NCBI GenBank assembly: GCA_023678885.1
Contig: CM042997.1
Span: 24,248,064 to 24,312,063, forward strand
DNA length: 64,000 nt
Source of the DNA: Pogostemon cablin
Taxonomy: Eukaryota; Streptophyta; Magnoliopsida; Lamiales; Lamiaceae
Direction of reading: 5' to 3'
The notes under the pieces are model-generated. The model searched no databases. It saw only the letters and a list, made by a program, of their open reading frames with translations, and was not told the origin of the DNA. The position numbers and the translations under genes are program-made. Below are positions 45,256 to 56,830 of this stretch, one piece after another; the first letter of the stretch is position 1, and each line of letters begins with the position of its first letter.

Positions 45256-46690
45256 CAATTGTGGTGATTATTAAAACACACTACAAAATGTATCTTTAAA
45301 TCTCATCCTCAATTGTGGTGATTATTCAAACACACTACAAAATTATCTTTAAATTATTATCTGTGATCCTTTATATATATATACTTAATGATTTTTTTTT
45401 TCTTTACTAAAAAGAGATATTGAATAGGACCACTGAAGATTATAAATTAGACATATACACAAAGTAAAACTAAACTATTTTTATTTCTTATAACAAAAAG
45501 GAGATATTGAATAGGACCACTGAAGATTATAAATTAGACATATACACAAAAAAAAACCAAACTATTCTTATCAAAACGAGCCTAGCCTTGTATATAAGGA
45601 GGATCAAAATTAATGCTTTTATTTTATTACACGATCTTTTAGGATACGTACCATAATACATGTGTTTGTTATTTGAGCAAATTCACGATCCTTGATGCTG
45701 TTAATTAATGATTTATAACTACGTGGTATTCAACGGATAAGTTTTAAGTGTATGTACGTCCTTGTTTCGATTTTTCTTAATTTGTTATAAATTCTTTAGA
45801 ATTCTTTTTTTGGATAACAATTTTTTGTATTAGTTCGGGATCTCTGTGTTAATTTGGTATAACATTTTTTTGTATTGTACTATTGGATAAATAATACGTA
45901 TACTTAATTAAATAAGAAAATATTAACTTTAGAGACTATTGTTAAATTTCATTCCTCTCTTACATATGAATTATACAATTATAATGTCACATGAAATGAT
46001 ATACAATGACACGTAAAGTTATGAATGATTTGCATTTCTTAATGAATGAATCAATTAAAAAGAATAACTTCAATCAAATTTTAACATAGGTTAAAAATAT
46101 ATATTAAAATTAATGTTGTAAATTTATCTTAAATTATAATCTGTTATCCTTTATATACTTGATTGATATTTTATTTTCAAAGAAGATGTATTGAATTGAA
46201 GCATCGAAGATTATAAGTCTTATAGAATGATCCTACCCCTGCATATAATAATAATAATATATACACGGTTTTTTGTGACACGTACCATAATACTCCCTAC
46301 AACCCCGTTTGAAAATTTACATTTAATTTTTGCACCTAAATTATACAACATAGAATTTTAATGTGTAGTTGATGAATTTAAATGATACTTTTACATTTAA
46401 GTTTTTTATTTTAATATGATAAATAGTGTAATATTATAAAACTCTTAAGAATATTAATTTTTAAATATATATAGGATTTATACACGCTAAAAGAGAAAAT
46501 ATAAACATTTAAATTGGACGGACAAAATGATATAAAATGATGTAAGGTGTGAACGGTGGATCAAAGGAGTGAATGTGTTTGTCATTTGAGCAAAGTCACG
46601 TTCCCGATAAATTAATGATTTATGACGACATGATATTCTAGGATAAGTTTCGTGTGGTACGTGCTTGTTTCGATTTTCAGGGTGCCACCA
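45256..46690. repeat. Local tandem duplications left of copy B
   Basis: ctcatcctcaattgtggtga and its 50-bp context occur twice (45248, 45301). A unit of about 78 bp (gagatattgaataggaccac...) occurs twice (45414, 45491). A larger diverged duplication links about 45340-45775 with 46120-46680 (shared aagattataa, acgtaccataata, tgtttgt(t/c)atttgagcaaa, cgtccttgtttcgattttt / cgtgcttgtttcgattttc). The second copy is interrupted near 46293 by a decayed MITE-like insert. Confidence 0.6.
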
Positions 46691-46886
46691 CGTAGATGGT
46701 CCCTTCTTTTGTAGATGCTCCCTTCTTACCTTTGCGACCTAAATATTTTGTTATTTTTATCCGTTTCAATAAAGGTGTGCAATTTTCTTTTTAGTAGATA
46801 GATACTATACAAATTAATTCATATTTTTTCATGGCACATACACAACACTAATATAATTACTCATTATACATTAATTAAATATAATA

Positions 46887-47071
46887 CTCCTTTCGTCTGC
46901 TCGCAAGGGTATCATTTATATTTTATACGTGGAATTTTTTTTATGTGAGACCCTAATTTTAGTTGTATTGGTGATATGTGTGGATCTCACATGTTTAAAA
47001 AAATAAATGAGACCCTATTGGGCGGATGCCAAAAACTGCAAAATGAGACTCTTGTTGACGGACGGAGGAAG
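46887..47071. mobile_element. Stowaway-like MITE, shared with copy A
   Basis: This corresponds to 105-331 but lacks about 40 bp in the middle. Flanked by TA. Confidence 0.65.
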
Positions 47072-47592
47072 TATCTCTCAACCCACGTATAACATATTAT
47101 AATATTATATCCTTTAATTAATGTGTAAACGTAAACATGTATCTTGTAATGAGACGAAAGAAGTGCCTTTTGTTTTCATTGACAAAGACTTAAAACTTAT
47201 GTGACATTATCTCACAGAAGTTATTCCGTTAGCAGGTAAAAAATGGTAACTTTTATAATAAAAAATGATACCTAATAATTAATTAAATATGCAAACGGGA
47301 TTATAAATTATTACTTGAGCAATTTATAGTATAAATAAAAAGTAATACTAACATTTAAATAAAAAAATGATAGCTATTTAAAAAACATAAAATTGTGTCA
47401 CGTGTTCCTTATAATTGAATATAGATCCTAATATTATATAATAAAAAAGTATGTTTATAAAAATCTAAATTACGCCTAACTTATTTAACATAATATCCTA
47501 TAGATTTTCAATTTTTTATTTTATTTCATAGTCGCTATCACAAAAAATTACAAATAAAGTTGTCAAAAAAAGATTATTACCGTCACCATACA

Positions 47593-48082
47593 TAGAGTTG
47601 TCAAAATGAATTTTGGTGAGTTGGTTTGATCTATAACTCATTATTTTTGCGGGCTTGAATATGACGGATCTATATGGGTTTGGTCTATTGATGAGGCGGG
47701 CTTGTATGGGGCGGGACAAGTTGGCCCACGTGGTTGTTTTCGCATTTTTTTATGTAAAATTTATAAATAAAATAAAATAAAATAAACATATCTAAATAAA
47801 ATATCGAGATGAACTAATTGATGTACAATAAATTTTTTTTTTTATAAAAATCAATTATTTTTTAAAATTAAATGTAGTCGGTATTGGTCCCAACTAATTG
47901 ACGAACACTACAATTTTTTTTTTTATAAAAACCAATTATTTTTTTAAATTAAATGTAGTGGGTATTGGTGGGAGGGGCCATTTGCGGGGCTGGAATTTAA
48001 TTGGGCGGTTTTAATCCGGGTTTGGTGGAGTGGAACGGGGCGGGACGGGACGGGTTGGCTGGAACCTATTTTGACAACTCTA
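47593..48082. mobile_element. hAT-like MITE, copy B
   Basis: Ends tagagttgtcaaaat and attttgacaactcta. It has the uninterrupted site where Copia-1 inserted in copy A. An internal segment of about 75 bp (aactaattga...tgtagt(c/g)ggtattgg) is tandemly duplicated at 47813-47963. Confidence 0.75.
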
Positions 48083-48451
48083 ACTGTATAGCAGGCTGCA
48101 TTCTTGAGATACATTACCCGCTGAAGTTTAAGATTTTCTCCAGCAGGATCAGTCCCTTTAGCATTAGCATTATCATTATCATCATTTGAGGCGTCTCCCT
48201 CCCAACCATTCATCAGAGTGTTTAAATTCCAATGTTATCTTTGCCACAATCCCATAATCTCACATTGTCTCTTTGAACCGGTCCAGATTTGCATTACTTA
48301 AAGGAATTCATCTACTCATATTTTAAATTTACTTTCAAATTTTCAATAATTAATGTAACACAGCTGGATGAATCAGAATGTAAGTCTTGGGATTGAAGAT
48401 GGGTCTAGGATCTCAGCGGTGTCTGTTAGCTGACCACTAATATTGCAGCTA

Positions 48452-48663
48452 CTCCCTCCGTTACGGGCAAAGAGGTGCATTTGTTTTTTGCACGTAAATT
48501 AAGGAGTATTATTATTTTATGTAAAGTGAGTAGGTGTATTAGAGAGATGTGATGGGTAGTGGTGGGTCATTGGTAGACCTTTTTACTAAAAGAGGAAAAT
48601 AGTATAATTTGGATGGGACGCCGAATATAGTAAAATAATGCTATTTGGGCTGGACGGAGGGAG
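48452..48663. mobile_element. Stowaway MITE, copy B only
   Basis: Ends ctccctccgttacgggc and gctggacggagggag, flanked by TA. Copy A reads through this site without it (ttgcaaccatgttgtag near 14132). Confidence 0.88.
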
Positions 48664-48997
48664 TATGTTGTAGTTTTGGGTTTTTTTTTTAAAAAAATTG
48701 TCATCCTCACCTTAATGAACACAACACTTAAAAGAAAAGAAAAAAACTATTTTTTTAACAACGGAATATTGTATTTGTATAAGCCCTAACTTCATTGTTA
48801 AATTGATTTACCAACAGATTAATATATAACAAAATCCGTTAATAAAATGGTGGTTAATTTTTAGCAATCAAAATTTAATTTCATTAGTAATCTATTGTTG
48901 GCTTATAATTTCGTTGGTATACATAGCAACAGATTTTATTACTTTGTAAAACCAGATTATGGAGTAATATAATGCCCTGCATTACATAATTGGTGTC

Positions 48998-49005
48998 TAT
49001 AAATA
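48998..49005 (+). promoter_or_regulatory. TATA box of the lectin pseudogene
   Basis: TATAAATA is in the same context and at a similar distance to the ATG as in copy A. The promoter may still be active. Confidence 0.6.
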
Positions 49006-49062
49006 AGAGTGAGTGTAGGGTGTATGAAGCATCCAACATAGAGAAAGAAAGCATAACTAGCC

Positions 49063-49942
49063 ATGGCCTCCATATCCAAGCCATCTCTCGTTTGGTGTAT
49101 AGCCTTGTTCCTCATTCTAGCCACCAACAGTGTCCACTCACAAATCGTAACCTCCTTCACCTTCTCTAACTTCGATGCAAACGGTGGTGCCTTCACCTAT
49201 CAGGGCGATGCCAAAGTCCCATTTTCCGATGCCAACGTCCCATTTTCCGATGCCAATTTTCGTACGTCTTACCAAAACCACATCCAACGAGGACACGACC
49301 AGGAACAGCGTTGGCCGAGTGTTGTAAACTCGGCCAGTGCAGTTCTGGTCCAATTCTACTTCAAGACAATCCATGTTCGAAACCACCCTACAATTTGTGG
49401 TCACGCCCAACGTGCGCGGTGCGGCCGACGGCCTCGCCTTCTTCATCGCTCCCGTTAACTCTACCGTTGGCGCGGCCGGTACAAACTTAGGGGTCTTCAA
49501 TGGCAGCGACTTTGGTCCCAACATATTTGCAGTGGAGTTCGAATGCTACAGCTGGGGCAGCTCCGACCCGGATTATCTCCACCTGGGAATTGACATCGAA
49601 GCCCTCAAATCCGTAAACACAACAGAGTTTAACAGTGGAAGTGGGGAATTGGTGACAGCCACCATAAGCTACAACTCCATCACTAAACTGATAAAGGTGG
49701 AGGCCAGCACCGCCTCTCAGACAGCCTCACTCACTTACACCTACGACCTCACCACCGTTCTCTTCGAGCAGGTTCAAGTCGGGATTTCCGCCTCTACGGG
49801 AGACGCCTTTAACGTACTATACGGAGTTTTTGACCTTGTATCCTGGAGCTTCACATCCGCGCTTGTACCGGTCAACGCCACCACCACCGACCCTGCCACC
49901 GCCGCTGCCCCTACCTACGGCCCCAAATATCTGGCCGCCTAA
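49063..49942 (+). pseudogene. Legume-type lectin pseudogene, copy B
   Basis: The start and signal peptide match copy A (MASISKPSLVWCIALFLILA). Damage comprises a 21-bp tandem duplication (VPFSDAN repeated, about 49219-49255), one extra T near 49257 that shifts the frame, and a TAA at 49325-49327 in the restored frame. Downstream of that stop the frame is open to 49942 with no ATG at its start. The metal-binding VEFDCY is VEFECY, changing the Asp ligand. Bases 49378-49623 differ from copy A at a single position, whereas the rest differs by several percent or more. No functional lectin is expected. Confidence 0.88.
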
Positions 49943-50173
49943 TGGACGAATATATATATATGTTAAGCAAATAAATAAATAAACATGGTGCACTGCTAAG
50001 TCAAAGTGTGCATGTCCATGCAACTCGTGTAGCATTATCACCTTTCATTGTATCACTTTTTATTATAGGAATTATCAGTTTTTATTTGTTTCACATAAAT
50101 CCTTACCTGAAACGGTGTCACACAAGCCTTTGTTTCACACACAAAGCACCGTAGTGCCTTGGAAAACTAAGTA

Positions 50174-50427
50174 CTCCTTCCGTCCCGTTTTAATGTTTAT
50201 GTTTGCTTTTTGCACGTTGATTAAGGAGTATAGTATTTTAATAGATAGTGGGTGAAAAGATATAATATGTAATGTAAAGTGGGTATGTGTATTAGTGTTG
50301 GATGTGGGGACCATGGTGATATATTAATTATTTTAGGTGGGCCCCATATTCCAAAAAAGGAAACATAAACATTGAAATTGGACGCCCAAAATAGAAATAT
50401 GTAAACATTAAAATTGGACGGAGGGAG
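50174..50427. mobile_element. Stowaway MITE
   Basis: Ends ctccttccgtcccgttttaa and aaattggacggagggag, flanked by TA. It lies just outside the right edge of copy B. Confidence 0.85.
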
Positions 50428-51152
50428 TATATAATAAAGGGACAGCATTCAGAATGCCCTATTTGATTATAGGGACATCAATTTTGCCATACTCTCAAAA
50501 AATCATCTAATTTGCCCACTTTTCATTAATTTACCTAAATTACCCTCACTTACACATGTCAGTATTTTGCGTTGAAATTGAGGAGAATCTTTGACTCATT
50601 TAACTCAAATTCAAACAGGTTAGTATGAGGCTAATTTATTTAGTTTAAAGTAATTATGTCAGCTGACGCGCAACACCTCTTATTTTTTATTATTATTTTT
50701 ATTTAGTGGACATCATCCCAGCAGACATCTCCCATTTTTCTCAATTTTTTAAATTCTTGTATCAGACCTCTCCTCTTTTTTTATTTTTTTATTTTTATCA
50801 GCGGACACCATGATATCTCCCATTTTTTTTTCATTTTTTTATCATCGTACACCATGACACTTCCCTTTTTTTCAGCGGATATCGTCTCAATATCAGCGGC
50901 ACCTCCTTTTTTTTTTTTAAATCAGCGGACATCATTTACGTACATCAGCAAACACCTCCACTTTTTCTCTTTTTTTTTTATCAGCGGACACCATAGCACT
51001 CCTCTTTTTTTATTCTCTTTGTTTTTTTATCGGCTGACACATTTAAAAATAAAATTCAATCTTTTTATTAATTGATATATCAAACATTTTAATTAATATT
51101 CTCATATCTTGTGTGTGAGGAATTTTCTTTTATTTCATATATATCATATCTA

Positions 51153-51255
<103 letters not shown>

Positions 51256-51589
51256 GATGATTTGTTGAGAAAATAAACAAAAGATTTCTTTTTTTTAAGA
51301 AAATTTGTAAATAAGATTCGTTGAGATAATTAAAAAAAATCATGTCCGCCATATTTAAATATTTATATTTAAGTAAGCAACACTTGTTAAATTAAGCAAC
51401 ACTTCTAAGATTATAATATTTTACTAATTTAACTTTTATTCCATGTACTAATATTACAATACTATAATAATTTTATTAATTATTCAAACCATTTTAAAGT
51501 ATTGCTCTAAAAACTCTAAAATAATTTGAATGTGGTGATGCAATGCATTAAATTTGATTATAGAAGATAATTTGAATTCGTGATAATGT

Positions 51590-52581
51590 ACGGCGGACAT
51601 AGTAATTCCAACCAAAATTTTTGGCGGACATACTAATATTTTACGTATTTTACGACTGACATGCAAGAAAAGCCTTTATTAATTGGCGGACATGCAAAAT
51701 TCTTAACAAATTTTCGGCGGACATGCAAGGAATTACTTTAATTAGAGTTCGAAATAATTAATTAAATAAATAAATATGAAAATTCGAAATTGAATTGTTA
51801 TGTATAGAAATTAATAGCATGCGAATGTATTAAGTTAACACATTATTATCAGCGGACATGCAGCAAATATGTGTAAGAATCCATTCAAAATTTATTTATT
51901 TTTTAATTCCCATTCAAAATAATATATATATTATTTATTATCACTATTGAATTAAAAATATATATTTATGTGAAAATATGGATTAGCACATACTCAACTT
52001 TTCGACAAATATACTAATATTTCACGTATTTTACGGCGGACATGCAAGAAAAGCCTTCATTAATTGGCGTACATGCAAAATTCTTAACAAATTTTCGGTG
52101 GACATGCAAGGAAACACTTTAATTAGAGTTCGAAATAATTAATTAAATAAATAAATACGAAAAATCAAAATTGAGTTGTTATGTATAGAAATTAATAGCA
52201 TTTAATGTATTAAGTAAACACATTGTTATCAGCGGACATGCATGCAGCAATTATTTGTAGAAAATCTATTCAAATTTTATTTATTTTTTAATTCCCATTC
52301 AAAATAATATATATTATTTATTATCACATGAATTGAATTAAAAATATATATTTATGTGCAGATATGGATTAGCACACACCCAACTTTTCGGCCGGACATA
52401 CTAATATTTCACGTATTTTACGGCGGACATTCAAGAAAAGCCTTCATTAATTGGCGGACATGTAAAATTCTTAACAAATTTTCGGCGGACATGCAAGGAA
52501 ACACTTTATTTAGAGTTCGAAATAATTAATTAAATAAATAAATACGAAAAATCAAAATTGAGTTTTTATGTATAGAAATTA
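51590..52581. repeat. 385-bp tandem repeat array, left part
   Basis: Units start at the phrase atggattagcaca (51979, 52363). Each contains four to five GCGGACAT words, the A/T tract aattaattaaataaataaat and tgttatgtatagaaatta. The array is interrupted at 52581 by two DNA elements and resumes at 56831. Confidence 0.82.
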
Positions 52582-52868
52582 GATAAACTCTCTTGTGAGA
52601 CGGGTTTTTTGTGAGACGGTTGTGAGACGGATTGACCCATTACTAAAATATGCTTATTATATAGGTAAATTATGTTTATTTATAATTAAAGTATGTCAAT
52701 AATGAATCATATTATAACACCCTAAAATCATACTTTAATTCATCATTTATCATATTTTAGAAAACATACTTTAACAATCCTTAAACATACTTTATCTATA
52801 TAATAGGCATACTTTAACACGTCTCAAAAATAGTCTCACATATATAATGTCTCACAAGAGAATTTGTC
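52582..52868. mobile_element. Mutator-like MITE
   Basis: Ends gataaactctcttgtgagac and gtctcacaagagaatttgtc are inverted. The 9-bp flank TAGAAATTA is at 52573-52581 and 52869-52877, which is the Mutator signature. The 287-bp interior is AT-rich and non-coding. Confidence 0.85.
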
Positions 52869-53320
52869 TAGAAATTAATACTCCCTCCGCCCCAAAGATA
52901 TTGACACACTTTCCTTATTGGGCTGTCCCACAACAATTGACATATTTCTAAAAATAGCAAAATCCTATTACCAAAATAACATCCCAATACTTTAAATATT
53001 TCAAAAATGCCACCCCACTTAATTACACTAACAAAATAAATTAACACAATTAAATTAATTTAACCTTAATTCTAAATTTAATTAAACTAAACTTAAATCA
53101 GCCCAACACTACCTTTTCGACTCCTGCCCCCCACTCATACCTAATCTGCACATTTATTTCTCAATAAGTTGGCCACCAAATTAATTTTTGTTCTTCACAA
53201 TTCATCGACTATTCTTCATCTTCTTCAACTAACAGCGAAACCCTAGTTCCATATCCTCTGTCCCCGACCAACCTCGTCGGAACCGTAGCCCCTTTCCATA
53301 CCTTCGTCTTTCTTATAAAT

Positions 53321-53722
53321 ATGAGATCTGGGAGGTTATCTCGCACAAAAATTAAATCTGTTACTACGTCCAGCTCGAGATCGGGGACAGTGGAGAGCGG
53401 GGAATACATCCAGTTCGAGAAGATTGAATGGTTCAAGGGCGATTCCGACCTCGGTTCGATGGTCCTGGAGTCCCCTTTAGGAGGGTCGGAGTCGATTGTT
53501 CAAGAATCTTCTTCATGGGATTCAGATCTAGCAGATCTGGTCGCTCCCGACACCCAGTCGCCGGAGGCTTGCGAGTTGATCTTTCTTGACTCCCAACAAC
53601 CGGAGATTTGTGACCTTGTCATTCCCGACACCCAGTCGCCGGAGATTTATGAGGGGAATGCTCTCGCTGCTCTCTCGCCTCCACCTTGGTCTGGCCACGA
53701 GATTAAATGCCCTAAATTGTGA
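53321..53722 (+). CDS. Unidentified 133-residue frame inside the mariner
   Basis: ATG at 53321 follows a 5'-UTR-like stretch (gcgaaaccctagttcc, tcttcttcaact) and runs to a stop at 53722. The product is acidic and Ser/Pro-rich, with a repeated PDTQSPE (53548 and 53626) and a related FLDSQQPE between them. It has no domain I recognise and no signal peptide or membrane segment. It lies on the opposite strand to the transposase and beyond its 3' end, where mariner elements normally have only short non-coding sequence. It could be a captured host first exon or chance. Confidence 0.4.
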   Translation: MRSGRLSRTKIKSVTTSSSRSGTVESGEYIQFEKIEWFKGDSDLGSMVLESPLGGSESIVQESSSWDSDLADLVAPDTQSPEACELIFLDSQQPEICDLVIPDTQSPEIYEGNALAALSPPPWSGHEIKCPKL

Positions 53723-53809
53723 GCTATTCTCCACGATCTTATTTGCATAATCTTTCCAGCGTATAGGTATAAATCTCTAACCTACCTTTCTGTCCACTTT
53801 GATATTTTA

Positions 53810-54360
53810 TGCCCTGTGAGGCTTTATGCTTGTTGTTTCTTGATCAATGGTGCCTTGTGAGGCTTTGTGGTTGATATATGTTGAATAAGGTTGCCCTGTG
53901 AGGCTTTGTGCTTGTTATTTCTTGATCAATGATGTCCTGTGAGGTTTTGTACTTGATATATGTTGAATAATGATGTCCTGTGCGGCTTTATTCTTGCTAG
54001 TTGTGAGTTATGATGCCCTGTGAGGCTTTATACTTGCTGGTTTTTTAGTTATGATGCCCTGTGAGGCTTTGTATTTGCTGGTTGTTGATCAACGATGCCC
54101 TGTGAGGCTTGTGGTTGATATATGTTGAATAAGGTTGCCTTGTGAGGCTTTGCGCTTGCTGTTTCTTGATCAATGATGCCCTGTGATGCTTTGTGCTTGA
54201 TATATGTTGAATAACGATGCCCTGTGCGGCTTTGTTAATGTTAATTGTTGAGTTATGATGCCCTGTGAGGCTTTATACTTGCTGGTTTTTGAGTTATGAT
54301 GCCTTCTAAGGCTTTGCGCATGATGGTTGTTGATTAATGATGCCCTGTGAGGCATTTTCC
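53810..54360. repeat. Minisatellite with a 245-bp higher-order period
   Basis: Fourteen units of about 41 bp each begin with a form of gccctgtgaggctttg. Units 2-7 (from 53852) and 8-13 (from 54097) correspond one to one in their variable tails (gatatatgttgaataagg, tttcttgatcaatgatg, tgctggtt...gagttatgatg), and unit 14 begins at 54342. This gives an exact 245-bp higher-order repeat. Confidence 0.85.
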
Positions 54361-54784
54361 ATGCAGATTCTTGATAGTTGAGCCCTATTATGTGATAAAT
54401 ATATAGACTGAGATTGGTAAGAGCCCAATGATGAAAATTTTCGAAGGGAAATAGGATTGATAATGCTGGATATGAAAAATAATGCCCGGTGATTAGTTAT
54501 ATCTATGAGGGCAATGAATAAGTAATTCGTCACCAATAGGTTAACGGCCTATTTTGGAGACAATTCCTGTATAGAGTCACCACTAGGATTTATCTCCTAG
54601 TTAGGAGACCTAAGGCCAATGATAAAATTCCTCTGAGGCACTAAGAATACTTAAAACTTGATTGCACAAAATATTCCTTGTTTACAGCTTAAACAAACCA
54701 TACTAGCAAAAAGGGCTAACCTAAAGTGCCCTGTTTATGCTGTAAACAACTGCACAAAAACAAAAAAATAGCAATATTCTTATG
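54361..54784. other. Spacer between minisatellite and transposase
   Basis: No gene. This is the 3' non-coding part of the mariner on the transposase strand. Confidence 0.5.
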
Positions 54785-56251
54785 CTAATTACCAAATCCT
54801 AACCCTTGCATCAGATCTGAAATGTCATAAATTGGTTCGTAGACCTCCAAACCTTCAAGTAGAGCATTGATGCACTGCCTCACAATTTCTTCATCTACTT
54901 CTAAACAACTTGGCAAAATATTTTCCTTAATCATCTTTGCTTTTCCCATGTGAGGAGTTTTGTAGTTGTTGCCACCATTCACTTTCATTATCTCAATTAG
55001 GCAACCTTGTAAACTAACATTGTTTAAAGTAGTAGGGTATAGGTTTTCAAAAGAAAGTTTTACCTTGTCAAGCAAACTTTCAATGTTATAGCAAGCAGTG
55101 TCTACCTTTAGGGATTGAATAGCCCTAAACCACCCCAAATTATTGATGTTGTATCAGGAGAGTTTGGGGGCTGAAATAAAATTCTAATGTTGAAACCATC
55201 AGAATTTGCAGCTTTTTTAAATTCTGGATCAGCATCAGATATGTGGGGCTTTGCATTATCTTGTTGTATTACTATGTTCTTGCTCATATTAGGAGGCCAT
55301 TTTTCCTTAATTGCTGGAATAACCTGTGAACAAAGAATAAAGAATCATATTAATGTCATCCTTTTGAGAAATCAAAAGAATTGGTGATGTTAAAGAGGTT
55401 CAACATTGAATTATGGCCTGAAATTAAAGGTTGACAGTGTACCTTGTTAACATGAAGTCCTTTATCACAACCTTGTTCACAGTATCTATAGTCTTGGTCA
55501 CCATAGTACCTCTTACTCAATTCTTTGAATTCCTTCTAGCTGGTAAAATCTCAGTGAAGGGAAAATTTCCAATTTTCCCTTCAAATAAAACCTGCCCATC
55601 ACTACCAAAAATAGGTCTATAAACTGCACACATGAACATCACTTTAGTTATGAAATTTTTTGACTTGCAAGTCCTATGTGGCTCCTCTTCTCCTGGGAGT
55701 AAGTAGTACCTCTCACTTTCTTTAGTCATATAGAACCATTTCTCATCTATATGCACCACAGTTCGCATTTCATCAAACTTAATGTTGTTTGTGTACCTGT
55801 TTAGAGTTAGAGCACTCAAACAAAAGTTGAGCCTTTGAAGCTTGTTCTTCGGAGTTAGCTCAGGTTTGATTGCGTTTGTGTGTGCTCTCATTTCTCCTCT
55901 CTGAACCCATCTTCCCATAGTGGACTTGCTCACATGCAGCTCTGTGGCAATGTTTCGAATAGTTGTTCTCTTGTAAAATGGAATTTTTTTCACAGCCTCA
56001 GCATCAAATTCCACCTTCTTTTCACGTAGAAGTCCTGCTTTGTTAGATTTCAGGTTGATTGAAATTTTTGCTTCATATTGCTTCCTTGCTTCAGCCTAAA
56101 CATATTGAATACGCCTTCTAGTGACTCCGAAAATCTTTGAAGCCTCTTCTACCTTTCCATGCTCTATCTTGCCTTTTTTGCTGTTTACAAGGATAAATTG
56201 TGCAATCATGTTTTTTGTTTTGGGTGAAAGATCATGCTTAGATTTTCCCAT
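54785..56251 (-). pseudogene. Mariner-like (Tc1/mariner, plant DD39D) transposase, inactive
   Basis: The start MGKSKHDLSPKTKNMIAQF (56251) leads into a helix-turn-helix region broken by TAG at 56096-56098. A second HTH follows (TTIRNIATELHVSKSTMGRW), then the catalytic VHIDEKWFY (first Asp, about 55746). A TGA at 55517-55519 interrupts RRNSKN-VRGTM. A likely 119-bp intron (55324-55442; GT...AG) precedes VIPAIKEKWP. QQDNAKPH (second Asp, about 55259) and FQPPNSPD follow, then a one-base deletion near 55150 and NNLGWFRAIQS, where the third catalytic Asp of the usual D-L-G-F-F is Asn. The C-terminus runs to 54785. Two stops, a frameshift and loss of a catalytic residue make it non-functional. 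Confidence 0.85.
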
Positions 56252-56830
56252 AGCTCACCTCTATTGAATGCTGGTTGTTTACATTTATGAGGGGGAATTA
56301 AAGGCAGTTTGCAGGGAGTAAATATATATAGTGTGCTGATTTGGAGGGAATTGTTAAAATGAAAAGCTGTTTGCAGGGAATTAGAGGGAAAAGACAAAAA
56401 ATTTGGAGGTAAAAAATGATGTGACAGCACATTTTTGGAGGGAATACATCCAATGATGAAACAAAAAAAAAATTCTGAGGCTGTAATATTTTTATCATCC
56501 CATATCTTTGTTTTGTTGTATTGTAAGCATGTCTTAAATTATGTTTCCTTTTTTTTTTATGGTTGTAAAAAAAAAAACCCCATTTTCATTAGCAGAAGAA
56601 AATAGGATTTTCTATTTTTTTTATTATTTTTTTTTTTAAATTTCGTCCAGTTGTGATATTTTAGTTTTAATTTTTTGTTTAACTTTAATGATAAAGTTAA
56701 TTACAGTCATTAACTTAATATACATGGACAACTATACCCTCAAAAAATAGGTTGAAAAGTAAAAAAAATGAACTTTCTTAATCTCCGTGCCCAAAAAAAA
56801 TGTGTCAATTCTTCCAGGACGGAGGGAGTA

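Larger units (their letters stand above)
46785..50040. repeat. Duplicated lectin block, copy B
   Basis: This is the direct-orientation counterpart of copy A. It keeps the empty sites for Copia-1, the 202-bp MITE and two Stowaways of copy A, and has its own Stowaway (48452-48663). Its lectin is a pseudogene. Confidence 0.85.
52881..56828 (-). mobile_element. 3.95-kb mariner-like element with decayed transposase and extra cargo
   Basis: Ends ctccctccgccccaaag...ttgacaca and tgtcaattcttccaggacgg(agggag) are inverted and flanked by TA. Joining the flanks restores the 385-bp repeat (gaaattaatagcatttaatg). The right half carries a plant mariner transposase on the minus strand. The left half holds an unrelated plus-strand frame and a minisatellite. 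The ends match those of the many Stowaway MITEs in this window, so this family could have mobilised them. Confidence 0.88.

Noticed and set aside
46293..46570. Stowaway MITE in the second copy of the local duplication
   Set aside because: The left end (ctccctacaaccccg) fits, but no clean right end or TA flank was found, so it is noted only as MITE-like within the duplication.
53810..54360. CRISPR-like array
   Set aside because: The units are about 41 bp with related tails, not constant repeats with unrelated spacers, and the genome is that of a plant. It is a minisatellite.
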